Source: Streptomyces sp. T12 (GTDB lineage: Bacteria > Actinomycetota > Actinomycetes > Streptomycetales > Streptomycetaceae). Taken from it: a DNA stretch of 64,000 nt. The DNA lies in the NCBI RefSeq assembly GCF_028736035.1, contig NZ_CP117866.1, positions 8,473,001 to 8,537,000 of the forward strand. The letters are read 5' to 3'. Numbering within the stretch: the stretch's first letter is position 1; each line of letters opens with the position of its first letter. The position numbers were made by a program, and so were the translations under genes. The notes beneath the pieces were generated by a model. It was given only the letters and a program-made list of their open reading frames with translations. It did not search any database and had not been told where the DNA came from. This document shows positions 27,010 through 36,849 of the stretch, piece by piece.

Positions 27010-28349
27010 GCTGGGAATGTGCTGTGCCGGTGGAAGGAGTAGGCCTTGCTGACTGCCTGGAGGAAGTTGGCAAGGGCGAGAGCAGTCCACAGCGCGGCAA
27101 GGCCCCCCGCTGCGGCGACTGGGGCGGCGACGGCGGCCAGGGCTCCGTAGCAGATGAGGGTCGATACGAAACTCGGCACCGTGCGCTTGAGGCCGATGAG
27201 GCCGAACCCGACGACCGCCTGCAGCGCGTCGGTGACGACCACGGCCAGCACCAGCGGCAGAAGCTCCGTGATCTGCGGCCGCACGACGGCATCCTTGGTG
27301 AAGGGCGCAACGACCCACGGACTGAGGACGATCACTGCTGTCGCGATGAGGCCCACAGCGGCCAGTGCCAGCCATGTCCCTGTCCGAACGCAGCGTCGGA
27401 TGCTCGCGCTGTCGTACTTCTCCGCGTACTCGGAGACCAGTGGGATGGTGGCCTGGCCGACCGCCACCGCCGCCGTGAAGATGAGGTTCACCAGCGAGAT
27501 CCCGACGCTGTGCACCGCGGCGCTGTCCGTCCCGATCCGGGCGGCGGCGAAGGTCAGTACACCCAGGACGGCAAACTTGACGAGCACCGTGCCGGCGAGC
27601 GGAATCCCCACGGCGCCCAGCTTCCGGACCTGCTTCACATCCGGCCTGCCGGGATACAGGGAGCGGCTGGTTGGCGGCGTGGAGCGGCGGAGGGTCACCT
27701 GGTTGACGCAGGCGCTGATGACGCTGGAGGCGAGTATGGCGATGCCTGCCCCGGTCAGGCCGTAACTCGGCAGTGGGCCGGGACCACCCACGAGGAGGAC
27801 GGACAGGGCTGCGGATGCGGCCGTGCCGAGCAGTCCGGCCCGCATCACTGGCCTTGAGTGGCCCAATGCGACCAGGACGGACGTGGCTGACTGGCCTACC
27901 GCGATGGCGAGAACGCTGCCGGCCAGCAGGAAGGGGAAGATCCCCAGCTGGTCGAGAGCGGTGCGGGGAACCCCGGTCGCTCGGCCGATCACAGGAACGG
28001 ATGCGACCGCCGCCGCGGCGATGGCGCCGACGGTGATCGCGAGCCACATCGCGCTGTGCACCACGGCCAGGAGACGGTCAGGATCCTCCTTGCGCGGCGT
28101 GACGAACGGCATCACACCGCGGAGCGCGCCCGCCACCGTGGCGGTAGCGGGGCTGAACACGGCCAGGGTGACGGCGAAGGCCGCGAGCGTGGCGGTCGAG
28201 TGGTTGCCGAGCAGCGCGGTGTCGACCAGAGCGCCGGCTGAGGCGGCGATCATCGTCAGGTACAGCGGGAGCGCTGCCCCCGCTATCGCGGTCCACGTAC
28301 TGTGCCCGGCCCGTGCAGTCCCGTTGTTGATCACGGGTTCGATCGTCAC
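26997..28349 (-). CDS. MATE-family efflux transporter
   Basis: A 450-aa integral membrane exporter with about twelve hydrophobic helices in two MATE halves (first [20 protein letters not shown]; second [20 protein letters not shown]). Such proteins extrude cationic drugs or metabolites using Na+ or H+ gradients. The GTG at 28349 (VTIEPVINN) is the most plausible start, although no clear ribosome-binding site precedes it and the frame is open further upstream. It is divergent from the macrolide glycosyltransferase with a perfect palindrome between them, so common control is possible. Confidence 0.85.
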   Translation of the reverse strand: MTIEPVINNGTARAGHSTWTAIAGAALPLYLTMIAASAGALVDTALLGNHSTATLAAFAVTLAVFSPATATVAGALRGVMPFVTPRKEDPDRLLAVVHSAMWLAITVGAIAAAAVASVPVIGRATGVPRTALDQLGIFPFLLAGSVLAIAVGQSATSVLVALGHSRPVMRAGLLGTAASAALSVLLVGGPGPLPSYGLTGAGIAILASSVISACVNQVTLRRSTPPTSRSLYPGRPDVKQVRKLGAVGIPLAGTVLVKFAVLGVLTFAAARIGTDSAAVHSVGISLVNLIFTAAVAVGQATIPLVSEYAEKYDSASIRRCVRTGTWLALAAVGLIATAVIVLSPWVVAPFTKDAVVRPQITELLPLVLAVVVTDALQAVVGFGLIGLKRTVPSFVSTLICYGALAAVAAPVAAAGGLAALWTALALANFLQAVSKAYSFHRHSTFPAQRW

Positions 28350-28456
28350 ACTGCGGGAGCCGACAGGGCAGCGGAAGCTGCGAACACCTTGGACGGATCC
28401 CCGGGTCCGGCGAACGTAGCGGCAGGGGAGTCCCGTGGGGCGCACAATCATGTTGT

Positions 28457-28470
28457 ACGAGACGTCTCGT
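28457..28470. promoter_or_regulatory. Perfect 14-bp palindrome (TetR-type operator candidate)
   Basis: ACGAGACGTCTCGT is a perfect palindrome placed 20 bp before mgt and about 110 bp from the MATE start. The GAGACGTCTC core and length resemble operators of TetR-family repressors of drug-response genes. No TetR gene lies next to it in the window, so the repressor would be encoded elsewhere. Confidence 0.55.
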
Positions 28471-28489
28471 CTCGATTACGGTGGGGCCC

Positions 28490-29710
28490 ATGACCAGTCG
28501 CCCCGCCCACATCGCCATGTTCTCCATCACCGCCCACGGCCACGTGAACCCCAGCCTCGAAGTGATCCGCGAGCTCGTGACGCGCGGGCACCGGGTCACG
28601 TACGCGATTCCGCCCCTGTTCGCCGAGAAGGTCGCCGAAACCGGTGCCGAGCCGAAGCTCTGGAACTCCACGCTGCCCGGACCCGACGACGACCCGGCGG
28701 CGTGGGGCACCACCCTCCTGGACAACGTGGAGCCTTTCCTGGCGGACGCGATCCAGGCCCTGCCGCAGCTGATCGAGGCCTACGACGGCGACGAACCCGA
28801 CCTCGTGCTGCACGACATCACCGCCTACCCGGCCCGCGTCCTGGCCCACCGCTGGGGCGTCCCCGCGATCTCCCTGTCGCCGAACCTCGTCGCCTGGAGG
28901 GGCTACGAGGAGGAGGTCGCCGAGCCGATGTGGGCCGAGCCGAAGGAGACCGAGCGCGGCCGGGCCTACTACGCCCGCTTCCACGCCTGGCTGGAGGAGA
29001 ACGGCATCACCCTGCACCCGGATGCGTTCGCGGGCCGCCCCGACCGCTCCCTCGTGCTGATCCCGAAGGCACTGCAGCCGAACGCCGACCGGGTCGACGA
29101 GAGCGTGTACACCTTCGTCGGCGCCTGCCAGGGCGACCGTTGCGCACAGGGGGACTGGCAGCGGCCCGCCGATGCCGAGAAGGTCGCCCTCGTGTCGCTG
29201 GGGTCCTCCTTCACCAAGCAGCCGGCGTTCTACCGGGAGTGCGTCAAGGCCTTCGGCGACCTGCCGGGCTGGCACCTGGTGCTGCAGGTCGGCCGGCATG
29301 TCGACCCGGGCGAGCTGGGGGACGTACCCGAGAGCGTGGAAGTGCGTTCCTGGGTACCGCAGTTGGCGATCCTCAAGCAGGCCGACCTGTTCGTCACCCA
29401 CGCCGGGGCGGGCGGCAGTCAGGAGGGCCTGGCCACCGCCACGCCGATGATCGCCGTACCCCAGGCCGTGGACCAGTTCGGCAACGCGGACATGCTCCAG
29501 GGGCTCGGCGTCGCCCGCCACATCCCCACGGAGGAGGCCACCGCCGAGACCCTGCGCACGGCTGCCCTCGCCCTCGTCGACGACCCCGAGGTCGCCCGGC
29601 GCCTGAAGGACATCCAGGCGCAGATGGCCCAGGAGGGCGGCACCATGCGGGCCGCCGACCTGATCGAGGCCGAGCTGGCCGCCGTACGCGACGCGCGAGA
29701 GCAGGCGTAG
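28490..29710 (+). CDS. mgt: Macrolide-inactivating glycosyltransferase
   Basis: A 406-aa GT1-family enzyme that glucosylates macrolides from UDP-glucose and so detoxifies them in the cytosol. It is recognised from close likeness to Streptomyces Mgt/Ole[21 protein letters not shown] at the start, [20 protein letters not shown] in the middle, and the nucleotide-sugar motif [20 protein letters not shown] with [20 protein letters not shown]. The ATG at 28490 is preferred over 28481 because the family N-terminus is MTSRPAHIA. The palindrome just upstream suggests inducible expression, and a MATE exporter is divergent. It ends at a strong hairpin. Confidence 0.93.
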   Translation: MTSRPAHIAMFSITAHGHVNPSLEVIRELVTRGHRVTYAIPPLFAEKVAETGAEPKLWNSTLPGPDDDPAAWGTTLLDNVEPFLADAIQALPQLIEAYDGDEPDLVLHDITAYPARVLAHRWGVPAISLSPNLVAWRGYEEEVAEPMWAEPKETERGRAYYARFHAWLEENGITLHPDAFAGRPDRSLVLIPKALQPNADRVDESVYTFVGACQGDRCAQGDWQRPADAEKVALVSLGSSFTKQPAFYRECVKAFGDLPGWHLVLQVGRHVDPGELGDVPESVEVRSWVPQLAILKQADLFVTHAGAGGSQEGLATATPMIAVPQAVDQFGNADMLQGLGVARHIPTEEATAETLRTAALALVDDPEVARRLKDIQAQMAQEGGTMRAADLIEAELAAVRDAREQA

Positions 29711-29734
29711 GGACCACCGGGGAACGCGAGAAAG

Positions 29735-29775
29735 AGCAGGGCCCGTTGACTCCCCTGTGGTCAACGGGCCCTGCT
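29735..29775. terminator. Bidirectional hairpin terminator between mgt and the MMPL gene
   Basis: A perfect 15-bp stem (29735-29749 with 29761-29775) with an 11-nt loop lies between two convergent stops (29710 and 29791). Confidence 0.85.
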
Positions 29776-29790
29776 GGTCGGGAGGGTGGG

Positions 29791-32058
29791 TCAGACGGGC
29801 ACCCGCTCGCCCTCGTCGTCCCGGGCCGCGCTCCGCGTCACGGCCTCGGGCGCCTCGTCGTGCGTCAGGTCCGGCAGCCGGTTCAGCCACTTCGGCAGAT
29901 ACCAGTTGCGCTCGCCGAGCAGTGCCATCACCGCCGGGAGCAGCACACCCCGGATGATCGTCGCGTCGATGAGGACCGCGGCCGCGAGACCGACGCCCAT
30001 CTGCTTCATGGACTGCATGGACAGCGTGCCGAAGATCGCGAACACGGCGACCATGATGACCGCGGCGCTGGTGACGACCCCGGCCGTGGTGACCACGCCG
30101 TGCTGGATCGCGTCCTTCGTCGTACGGCCGCGCAGGCGCGCCTCACGGATCCGCGAGACCACGAACACGTGGTAGTCCATCGACAGGCCGAACAGGATCA
30201 CGAACAGGAACAGCGGCAGCCAGGTGATGATGGCGCCGACGCCCTCCGCGCCCACCAGGGACGCACCCCAGCCGTGCTGGAAGACGGCGACGAGGATGCC
30301 GTACGCCGCGCCCACCGACAGCAGGTTCAGCACGATCGAGGTGATCGCGACCGTCAGCGAGCGGAACGACAGCAGCATCAGGCCGAAGGCGAAGACCACG
30401 ACGAAGGCGAAGACCGGGACGACCGCTCCGGCCAGCTGGTCGTTGAAGTCCTTCGAACCGGCGACCTGTCCGGTGATCGGTGCCTCGACGCCGTCGACCT
30501 TGCCGAGCGTGGCCGGACGTACGTCGTCGCGCAGCTTGTCCAGGCTCGCGCCCGCCTTGTCGAGGTCGGAGCCGCCGACCAGCGGGACGTACACGAAGGC
30601 GATGTTCTTGGCGTCGTGCAGCTTGATCTCCACCGGGCCGCGCGAGGCACCCGAACTGATCGCCCGCTCACGGAAGTCGGCGAGCGCGGACTTCACCTCG
30701 GGGGCGTTGATGTCGTCCGCCCTGACGACCACCTCGGCCGGCTCGGAGCCGCCCGGGAAGGCCTCGTTGAGCCGGTTGTACGTCTGCACGATGGGCAGCG
30801 AGTCGCCGAACTCCTTGTCCAGGGTGAGCTGCTGGGTCTTCATACCGAGCGCGGGAGCCGCGATGGCGAGCAGCGCACCGGCCGCGACGACGACCGAGAT
30901 GACCGGCCGGGCCAGCACGCCCTTCAGTACGGCCGTCCAGAACCGGCTCTCGCGGTTGCCCCGCCCGCGGTTGCGACGCAGGCGGCTCTGCGGGTGCAGG
31001 AAGGGGATCTTGCCCTTCTCGACCCGCTCGCCCAGCAGCGACAGCAGTGCGGGCAGGACCGTGACCGATCCGACCATGGCGACCGCCACGACCATCAGCG
31101 AGGCCAGGCCCATCGCCTCGAACTCGGCGAGCCCGGTGAACAGCATGCCCGCCATCGCCACGCACACCGTGACACCGGAGACGATGATCGCGCGGCCACT
31201 GGTGGCGGCGGCGACCCTCAGGGCGGTCTGCGCGTCCCGGCCGGCCTCGCGCTCCTCGCGCTCACGGCGCAGGTAGAACAGGCAGTAGTCGACACCGACG
31301 GCCAGGCCGACCAGCAGCATCACGGAGTTCGCGGTGTCGCTCATCGGCATCACATGGCTGACGATGCCCATCAGGCCCATCGTCGCCATGATCGCGGTGA
31401 CCGCCAGCAGCACCGGCAGCAGCGCCGCCACCAGCGCGCCGAAGGCGATGAGCAGAATGCCGAGGGCCACCGGCACCGCGGAGTACTCGGCCTTCTGGAA
31501 GTCGTCCCCGAACGCGTCGTCGAACGTCTTCATCATGCTCGCGCCGCCGATCTCCTCGATCCGCAGCGACTCGTGGTCCTTCTGGACGTCCTCCACGGCC
31601 TTCAGCACCGGCTCCACGCGCTCGCCCGCGGTGTCCGACTCGCCGCGCATGTCGAACTGCACCAGCGCGCTGCGGCCGTCCTTGGAGATCGTCTGCGTGT
31701 CGTACGGCGACGTCACGTCCGTGACCTTGCCGGTGCCCTCGACGGCCTTCACGACCGCGGTGACCGCCGACCTGAACTCGGCGTCCGTGGCCTTGAGGCT
31801 GCCGTCCTTCCCCTGGATCAGGACGGTCTCACTGGCCGGCTCCTCGATCCCCGCGTCCTCGATGATCTTGGCTGCGGTGTGCGTCTCGCCCTTCAGTTGG
31901 TCGCTGTCCTTGACGTCGACCCGGCCCGCCGCCGAACCGAGCCCCATCGCCAGGACGACGAACAGCACCCAGATACCGACGGCAGCCCATCGATGGCGAG
32001 CGCTCCAGCCGCCGGCGCGGGCGGCGAGTCCCCGCACGCGTGTGTCTCCGTTCCCCAT
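29791..32058 (-). CDS. MMPL-family (RND superfamily) transporter
   Basis: A 755-aa membrane exporter of the MMPL/ActII-3 type. There is one N-terminal helix, an extracytoplasmic domain (~50-190), a bundle of helices containing SVMLLVGLAVGVDYCLFYLR, a second extracytoplasmic domain (~410-530), and a second bundle with PLFLFVILFGLSMDYHVFVV. The two GVDYxxF/SMDYxVF motifs are the family's proton-relay Asp-Tyr pairs. Substrates in actinomycetes include lipids, antibiotics and siderophores; none is indicated here. ATG at 32058. No regulator gene is adjacent. Confidence 0.92.
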   Translation of the reverse strand: MGNGDTRVRGLAARAGGWSARHRWAAVGIWVLFVVLAMGLGSAAGRVDVKDSDQLKGETHTAAKIIEDAGIEEPASETVLIQGKDGSLKATDAEFRSAVTAVVKAVEGTGKVTDVTSPYDTQTISKDGRSALVQFDMRGESDTAGERVEPVLKAVEDVQKDHESLRIEEIGGASMMKTFDDAFGDDFQKAEYSAVPVALGILLIAFGALVAALLPVLLAVTAIMATMGLMGIVSHVMPMSDTANSVMLLVGLAVGVDYCLFYLRREREEREAGRDAQTALRVAAATSGRAIIVSGVTVCVAMAGMLFTGLAEFEAMGLASLMVVAVAMVGSVTVLPALLSLLGERVEKGKIPFLHPQSRLRRNRGRGNRESRFWTAVLKGVLARPVISVVVAAGALLAIAAPALGMKTQQLTLDKEFGDSLPIVQTYNRLNEAFPGGSEPAEVVVRADDINAPEVKSALADFRERAISSGASRGPVEIKLHDAKNIAFVYVPLVGGSDLDKAGASLDKLRDDVRPATLGKVDGVEAPITGQVAGSKDFNDQLAGAVVPVFAFVVVFAFGLMLLSFRSLTVAITSIVLNLLSVGAAYGILVAVFQHGWGASLVGAEGVGAIITWLPLFLFVILFGLSMDYHVFVVSRIREARLRGRTTKDAIQHGVVTTAGVVTSAAVIMVAVFAIFGTLSMQSMKQMGVGLAAAVLIDATIIRGVLLPAVMALLGERNWYLPKWLNRLPDLTHDEAPEAVTRSAARDDEGERVPV

Positions 32059-32197
32059 GACGGGCTTGCCCCCTTGATTGCGGTGGCGGCCCCCTGCCGC
32101 CCCCTTTCGTTTCGAAGGTATGGGCCGGATAAAGCCATCTCGTCGTGCTGCCCGGTGAAGTGACGCGGCCGGAACTCATCCCCTCGGCCACCGGGCT

Positions 32198-32212
32198 CTC
32201 CCCACTGGGGAG
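32198..32212. promoter_or_regulatory. Short inverted repeat in the MMPL/DUF1697 intergenic region
   Basis: CTCCCC and GGGGAG are separated by ACT in the 260-bp divergent region. Its position suits an operator, but the symmetry is short and GC-rich, so chance is possible. Confidence 0.25.
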
Positions 32213-32318
32213 GATGAGGGCCCCTTACATCTATCCGGCGGTGTCGGGGAGGCGGCTCGGGGATGTGGATGAGCGTGACGGACCCGCCGGTGTCAGCGGC
32301 GCGTCTTAAGGTGACCGG

Positions 32319-32867
32319 ATGACGACGACGTATGCGGCGCTGCTGCGCGGGATCAACGTGGGCGGCAGCAGAAAAGTCCCGATGGCCGACCTGCGCACCC
32401 TGATGACCGGCCTCGGTCACGACGGCGTACGCACCTACCTGCAGAGCGGGCAGGCGGTGTTCACCGCCGGTCACGGCGACGAGGAGTCCCTGGCCGCGGA
32501 GCTCGCGTCGGCGATCGAGAAGCACTTCGGCTTCGCCGTGGACGTGATCGTGCGCGACCACGCCTATCTCAAGGCCATCGCCGACAACTGCCCGTTCCCC
32601 GCAGCCGAGTTGGAGCCCAAGCAGCTCCATGTCACCTACTTTTCCGCCCCGGTCGACGCCGAGCGCTTCGCTGAGATCGATCAGGCCGCCTACCTCCCGG
32701 AGGAGTTCCGGCTCGGCGACCGGGCGCTGTACCTGTACGCCCCGAACGGCCTCGGGCGCTCCAAGCTCGGCGAAATCCTGTCGCGGCCCCGGCTCAACAA
32801 GGGTTTGATCGCCACCAGCCGTAACTGGAACACCGTCGTCAAACTCGTGGAGATGACCAGTGACTGA
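32319..32867 (+). CDS. DUF1697-domain protein
   Basis: A 182-aa protein of the widespread DUF1697 family, recognised by its opening YAALLRGINVGGSRKVPMAD, the YLQSGQAVF strand and the end GLIATSRNWNTVVKLVEM. The family is cytosolic with no firmly known function. AAGGTGA lies just before the ATG. The stop overlaps the next gene by 8 nt, so the two are translated together. Confidence 0.9.
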   Translation: MTTTYAALLRGINVGGSRKVPMADLRTLMTGLGHDGVRTYLQSGQAVFTAGHGDEESLAAELASAIEKHFGFAVDVIVRDHAYLKAIADNCPFPAAELEPKQLHVTYFSAPVDAERFAEIDQAAYLPEEFRLGDRALYLYAPNGLGRSKLGEILSRPRLNKGLIATSRNWNTVVKLVEMTSD

Positions 32868-33234
32868 GCACGATTCCGCCGTGAAGGCCGCCATCGAGGG
32901 CGAGTTGAGGCTGCTCGACCCCGAAGTCCGCCGCTCGCCGGAACTGCTCGGGTCGCTGCTGCACCCCGAGTTCCACGAGTTCGGTTCGTCGGGACGGCGC
33001 TGGGACTGGGAGTCGACCGTGTCCCGCCTTCCCGTGGACACCGATCCGGCGGACCGGTACGTCGTCACCTCCGAGATCCGGGGTGTCCGGCTGGCCCCTG
33101 ACCTCGTCCACCTCACCTTCGACACGGAGTACAACGGCAGGCACGCACACCGCAGTTCGCTGTGGCGGCGGACGGGCGACGGGTGGCAGATGTACTTCCA
33201 TCAAGGGACGCCGTTCAGCGCTGAGGAAGAGTGA
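32860..33234 (+). CDS. NTF2-like / DUF4440-type protein
   Basis: A 124-aa single-domain protein with the cone-shaped NTF2-like pattern: an N-terminal helix (AVKAAIEGELRLLDPEV), LLHPEFHEFGSSGRRWD, then beta strands ending SSLWRRTGDGWQMYFHQGTP. Members are small-ligand binding or isomerase-like, most uncharacterised. It starts with GTG inside the end of the DUF1697 gene and converges with the transglutaminase-like gene, overlapping its end by 20 bp. Confidence 0.85.
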   Translation: MTEHDSAVKAAIEGELRLLDPEVRRSPELLGSLLHPEFHEFGSSGRRWDWESTVSRLPVDTDPADRYVVTSEIRGVRLAPDLVHLTFDTEYNGRHAHRSSLWRRTGDGWQMYFHQGTPFSAEEE

Positions 33235-34078
33235 CCCTGCGCAGGCCGAAGCCGGGCGACTTGGAGAGGATCTCGCGGGGCGGGGTCAGCCGTGGGTCCG
33301 TGTACAGGCGCCGCACGTCCTCGTCGGTGTGCGCGGCGGCCACGGCGTCCAGGAGGGCGAGGTCGTCGGCCGGGAGCGGCTCGTCGCCGAACCCCGCCAG
33401 GGGCTGCCAGCCGTCCCAGGGCAGCGTCTCGACGCCGTTCCGGCAGGCCAGGTCGAGGACGAGGCTGCCCCGGACGAACCACATCCCGCGCAGGCTCTCG
33501 ACGGACCAGAACCCGAACGTCTCCGGGTCCGCCTTCCCGGCCCGGCACGCCCGCCAGGCCTCGCCCGCCACGAGGAACCGGTCGCGCGGCACGTCCGGCG
33601 GGTCGAAGCCCAGGTCGCCGTAGGCCGGATGCAGGACCTGCGGGTCGACCAGCCGCCAACTCCCGTCCGGCAGACGGTACTCGGTGATCCAGTGGTCCTC
33701 GTGGAAGCCGTCGACGAAGTAGGTGCCGAAGCCGCCGCGGACCCGGGCGGGCGTGCCCGTGGCCCGCAGCAGCGACACGTGCAGCAGCGCGAAGTCCCGG
33801 CAGGTGCCCACGAACCGCTCCTCCGGCTCGCGCGCCTCGGTCAGCGGTGCGTCCCGGCGCTCACCCAGGATCCGCAGGATCTCGGTGACATAGCGGGACT
33901 CGGCGTCCTCGCGCAGCCGTTGCTCGGGGATGGCGTACCCCAGGCGCTGCCCGTCCCCCTGATGGATGATCACATCCCGTACGAGGTGGGCAAGTTGGTT
34001 TGGATCACTCGGCAGCCCGCTGACGTCCAGGTCTCCCGGATCGCTGTACGGCGTCTGCTTCAGGTAGAAGTCCTCCAT
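33215..34078 (-). CDS. Transglutaminase-like cysteine peptidase-fold protein
   Basis: A 287-aa cytosolic protein with the transglutaminase-like triad: C93 (GTCRDFALLHVSLLRATG), H129 (FHEDHWITEY) and D145 (WRLVDPQ). Such proteins act as peptidases or amide-cleaving enzymes; the target is unknown. The ATG at 34078 (MEDFYLKQTPYSDPG) is chosen over the longer frame to 34150, which would run into the divergent reductase. It lies 70 bp from the start of that gene. Confidence 0.85.
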   Translation of the reverse strand: MEDFYLKQTPYSDPGDLDVSGLPSDPNQLAHLVRDVIIHQGDGQRLGYAIPEQRLREDAESRYVTEILRILGERRDAPLTEAREPEERFVGTCRDFALLHVSLLRATGTPARVRGGFGTYFVDGFHEDHWITEYRLPDGSWRLVDPQVLHPAYGDLGFDPPDVPRDRFLVAGEAWRACRAGKADPETFGFWSVESLRGMWFVRGSLVLDLACRNGVETLPWDGWQPLAGFGDEPLPADDLALLDAVAAAHTDEDVRRLYTDPRLTPPREILSKSPGFGLRRVTLPQR

Positions 34079-34148
34079 GCCGCGGAACCCTGGAGCCTGC
34101 CCCAGGGGCAAGGTCAACCCGGCGGAACAGCTGTGCGAGGCTCGTCCC

Positions 34149-35171
34149 ATGCGCTACATCATCATCGGGGCAGGAGCGGTCGGCGGCGTCATCGGCGGAC
34201 GGCTCGCGGGCTCGGGGCACGAGGTCGTTCTGGTCGCGCGGGGTGCGCACTTCGAGTCCCTACGGGACCACGGACTGCGGCTCAGGGTGCCGGAGGGCGA
34301 GCTGACGCACCGGCTGCCGGTCGTGGACGGGCCGGCCGCGCTCGGCGAACTCCGCCCCGACGACGTCCTCGTCCTCGCAGTCAAGACGCAGGACAGCACC
34401 GCCGCGCTGCAGACGTGGGGCCCGGTTCCGGTCACGGGCGGCGGTACGGCGGCCGAGCGGTTGCCGCTGGTCTGCGCCCAGAACGGCGTCGAGAGCCAGC
34501 GCCTCGCCCTGCGGCTCTTCCGACGGGTGTACGGCGTCTGCGTCTGGCTGCCGTCGACGTACGTCGAACCCGGCGTCGTCTCCGCCGCCGGCAGCCCCCT
34601 CACCGGCATCCTGCACCTCGGCCGCCACCCGCACGGCACCGACGAGACCGCCCGCCTCATCGCCGCCGACCTGGAGAAGTCGCACTTCGAGGCGCCGGTG
34701 GTGCCGGACGTGGCGCGCTGGCAGTACGCCAAACTGCTGGGCAACCTGGGCAACTCCCTGGAGGCGGTGACCGGGCCCGTCGACAGTGCGCAGGCCGCGG
34801 CGCTGTTCGGGCGCGTGCGGGCCGAGGGCGCGGCCGTGCTCGACGCCGCCGGGATCGCGTACGCGAGCGCCGAGGAGCAGCAGGCCGTACGGGGCGACAA
34901 GGTCACCCTCGTGCCCCTCGACGGCGCCCCGCGCGGCGGCGGCTCCTCCTGGCAGTCCCTCACCCGTGGCACCGGCACCATCGAGGCCGACTACCTCAAC
35001 GGCGAGATCGTCCTCCTCGGCCGCCTGCACGGCGTCCCGACCCCGCTGAACGAGCTCCTGCAGCGCCTGGCCAACACCTTCGCGCGAGAGCGGCGGGCGC
35101 CGGGCTCGATGCCGGTGGCGGAGCTGGTGCGGCTGGCGGACGAAGCGGGCGGACCTGGGGACACTGCGTAA
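34149..35171 (+). CDS. Ketopantoate reductase-like (ApbA/PanE family) oxidoreductase
   Basis: A 340-aa NADPH-dependent dehydrogenase. The Rossmann start IIGAGAVGGVIGGRLAGSG (4-22), the family segment LVCAQNGVESQRLA, and a C-terminal helical domain with LGNLGNSLEAVTG support the ApbA/PanE fold. True PanE makes pantoate for coenzyme A; many actinobacterial paralogues act on other 2-keto acids, so the substrate is left open. The frame is open upstream to 34077, but the fold begins at MRYIIIGAG. Confidence 0.88.
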   Translation: MRYIIIGAGAVGGVIGGRLAGSGHEVVLVARGAHFESLRDHGLRLRVPEGELTHRLPVVDGPAALGELRPDDVLVLAVKTQDSTAALQTWGPVPVTGGGTAAERLPLVCAQNGVESQRLALRLFRRVYGVCVWLPSTYVEPGVVSAAGSPLTGILHLGRHPHGTDETARLIAADLEKSHFEAPVVPDVARWQYAKLLGNLGNSLEAVTGPVDSAQAAALFGRVRAEGAAVLDAAGIAYASAEEQQAVRGDKVTLVPLDGAPRGGGSSWQSLTRGTGTIEADYLNGEIVLLGRLHGVPTPLNELLQRLANTFARERRAPGSMPVAELVRLADEAGGPGDTA

Positions 35172-35211
35172 GAGCGGTCCTGCGGGCACTGCGTAAAGCG
35201 GACCGTCGCTC

Positions 35212-35952
35212 TCAGGCGCCCACGGCCGCCAGCACCGGTACCCCGGCCGCGTCGTACCGCTCCAACAGCAGCCGCGCCACCTCGGGCGCGGCCCCGAGCA
35301 CGTCCGCCAGTACATCCGCCTCGGCCGCGCCCCGTGCGATGCGGTCCGGGAGGTAGCCCGGGGCCAGGACGTACGGGGCCACGGCCACACGCTCGCAGCC
35401 GAGCGCCCTCAGTTCGCGTACCGCGTCCTCGGTCCGGGGAAGAGATGCGGAGGCGAACGCAGGCCGCACGGCGCACCAACCGGTGTGCCGCCACTCCCGC
35501 GCGATTTCTGCGATCACTGCGATCGCCTCCGGGTCGGTGGACCCCGCCGAGGCCAGCACGACCCCGGTCGAGGACTTGTCGGCGGGCGTCAGCCCCGCCT
35601 CGTACAGCCGCCGCTCCAGCGCCGCCAGGAGCAGCGGCGACGGCCCCAGCACCTCGGCCTGCCGGATCCGCAGCTGCGGCGGCGCGTCCCGAAGGACCGC
35701 CGGGATGTCGGCCTTCGCGTGGAACGCCCTGGTCAGGAGCAGAGGCAGCGCTACGACGTCACGGACGCCCTCCGCTGCCAAGGATTCCAGCACTCCCTGC
35801 ACCGACGGGATGTTGAAGTCCAGGAAGCCGGTCTCCACCCGCACGTCCGGGCGCAGCGAGCGCACCCGGCGTACCAGGGCATGCACGGTCGCGGCATGGC
35901 GCGGGTCACGGCTGCCGTGGGCGATGACGAGAAGAACCGGCTTCTTGAACAC
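35212..35952 (-). CDS. Sirohydrochlorin chelatase-like protein (CbiX/SirB type)
   Basis: A 246-aa cytosolic chelatase with two CbiX-like halves. The first has VIAHGSRDPRHAATV with metal-site H12 and RAFHAKADIPAVL with H78. The second half lacks equally clear histidines (VVLASAGSTDPEAIA). It probably inserts Fe2+ (or Co2+) into sirohydrochlorin, giving the siroheme needed by the sulfite reductase at the head of the operon. It starts with GTG 6 nt after the sulfonate permease and is the last gene of the sulfur operon. Confidence 0.85.
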   Translation of the reverse strand: MFKKPVLLVIAHGSRDPRHAATVHALVRRVRSLRPDVRVETGFLDFNIPSVQGVLESLAAEGVRDVVALPLLLTRAFHAKADIPAVLRDAPPQLRIRQAEVLGPSPLLLAALERRLYEAGLTPADKSSTGVVLASAGSTDPEAIAVIAEIAREWRHTGWCAVRPAFASASLPRTEDAVRELRALGCERVAVAPYVLAPGYLPDRIARGAAEADVLADVLGAAPEVARLLLERYDAAGVPVLAAVGA

Positions 35953-35958
35953 AGGGCT

Positions 35959-36849
35959 TCAGCTCCTAGCCAGCAGACCGCGGCTGCGCAGCACCCACCG
36001 CTCCAGCGGGCTGAAGATCAGCAGGTCGATGGCGATGCCGACGACCAGGATGAGCAGGATCGCGAAGAAGACCATGGACATGGAACTGTTGTTGCGGCCG
36101 TTCTCCAGGAGCTGGCCCAGGCCCACGCCCAGGTCGGGGTGGGAGGCGATGATCTCCGCCGCCATCAGCGAGCGCCAGGAGAAGGCCCAGCCCTGCTTCA
36201 GGCCCGCCAGATAGCCGGGCAGCGCGGCCGGCATCACGATGTGCCAGGTGCCCTTCAGACCCGTCGCGCCCAGCGTGCGGCCCGCTCGCAGGAACAGCGG
36301 CGGCACCTGGTCGACGCCGGACACCAGGCCGTTGGCGATGGAGGGGACCGCGCCGAGCAGGATGACGGCGTACATCATCGAGTTGTTCAGGCCCAGCCAG
36401 AGCACGGCGGGCGCGACCCAGGCCACCGACGGCAGGGACTGCAGGCCGGACAGGATGGGTCCGATGGCGGCGCGGACGAACTTCACGCGGGCGACCAGCA
36501 GTCCGAGGGGCGTGCCGATGGCGAGGGCCATGAGGAAGCCGAGCAGGCCGCGTGAGACGGACGTCCAGATGTAGTCGAAGAGCGTGCCCTGGAGCCAGGA
36601 CTCGCGGACCTCGCCCCATACGTCGGACGGCGAGGGGAGCTTGTAGGCGGGGGCGGCCTCGGCCCACACCAGCAGCTGCCAGACCACCAGCACCAGCGCG
36701 ATCGCGGTGACGGGCGGCAGCACCTTGCGGATCAAGGTCTCGCGCAGCGGCGTACGGCTCGTCTGGACCGTCTCCAGGGCGTCCAGGCCCGCTTCGACTC
36801 CGTCGAGGTCGTTGCCGTCCTTGACGGCGGTCGACTCAGTGCTGGCCAT
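35959..36849 (-). CDS. ABC transporter permease for sulfonate/taurine-type substrate (SsuC-like)
   Basis: A 296-aa permease with about six helices after a hydrophilic N-terminal 45 residues. The family motif SLPSVAWVAPAVLWLG and the coupling-loop region GATGLKGTWHIVMPAALPGY are visible. The ATG at 36849 follows GGGGAGA and overlaps the end of the ATPase gene. Together with the ATPase and binding protein it imports organosulfonates as a sulfur source. Confidence 0.88.
   Translation of the reverse strand: MASTESTAVKDGNDLDGVEAGLDALETVQTSRTPLRETLIRKVLPPVTAIALVLVVWQLLVWAEAAPAYKLPSPSDVWGEVRESWLQGTLFDYIWTSVSRGLLGFLMALAIGTPLGLLVARVKFVRAAIGPILSGLQSLPSVAWVAPAVLWLGLNNSMMYAVILLGAVPSIANGLVSGVDQVPPLFLRAGRTLGATGLKGTWHIVMPAALPGYLAGLKQGWAFSWRSLMAAEIIASHPDLGVGLGQLLENGRNNSSMSMVFFAILLILVVGIAIDLLIFSPLERWVLRSRGLLARS

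Noticed and set aside
28435..32163. 1242-codon plus-strand frame over mgt and the MMPL gene
   Set aside because: Changes from out-of-frame sense to antisense of two clear genes; composition is low-complexity.
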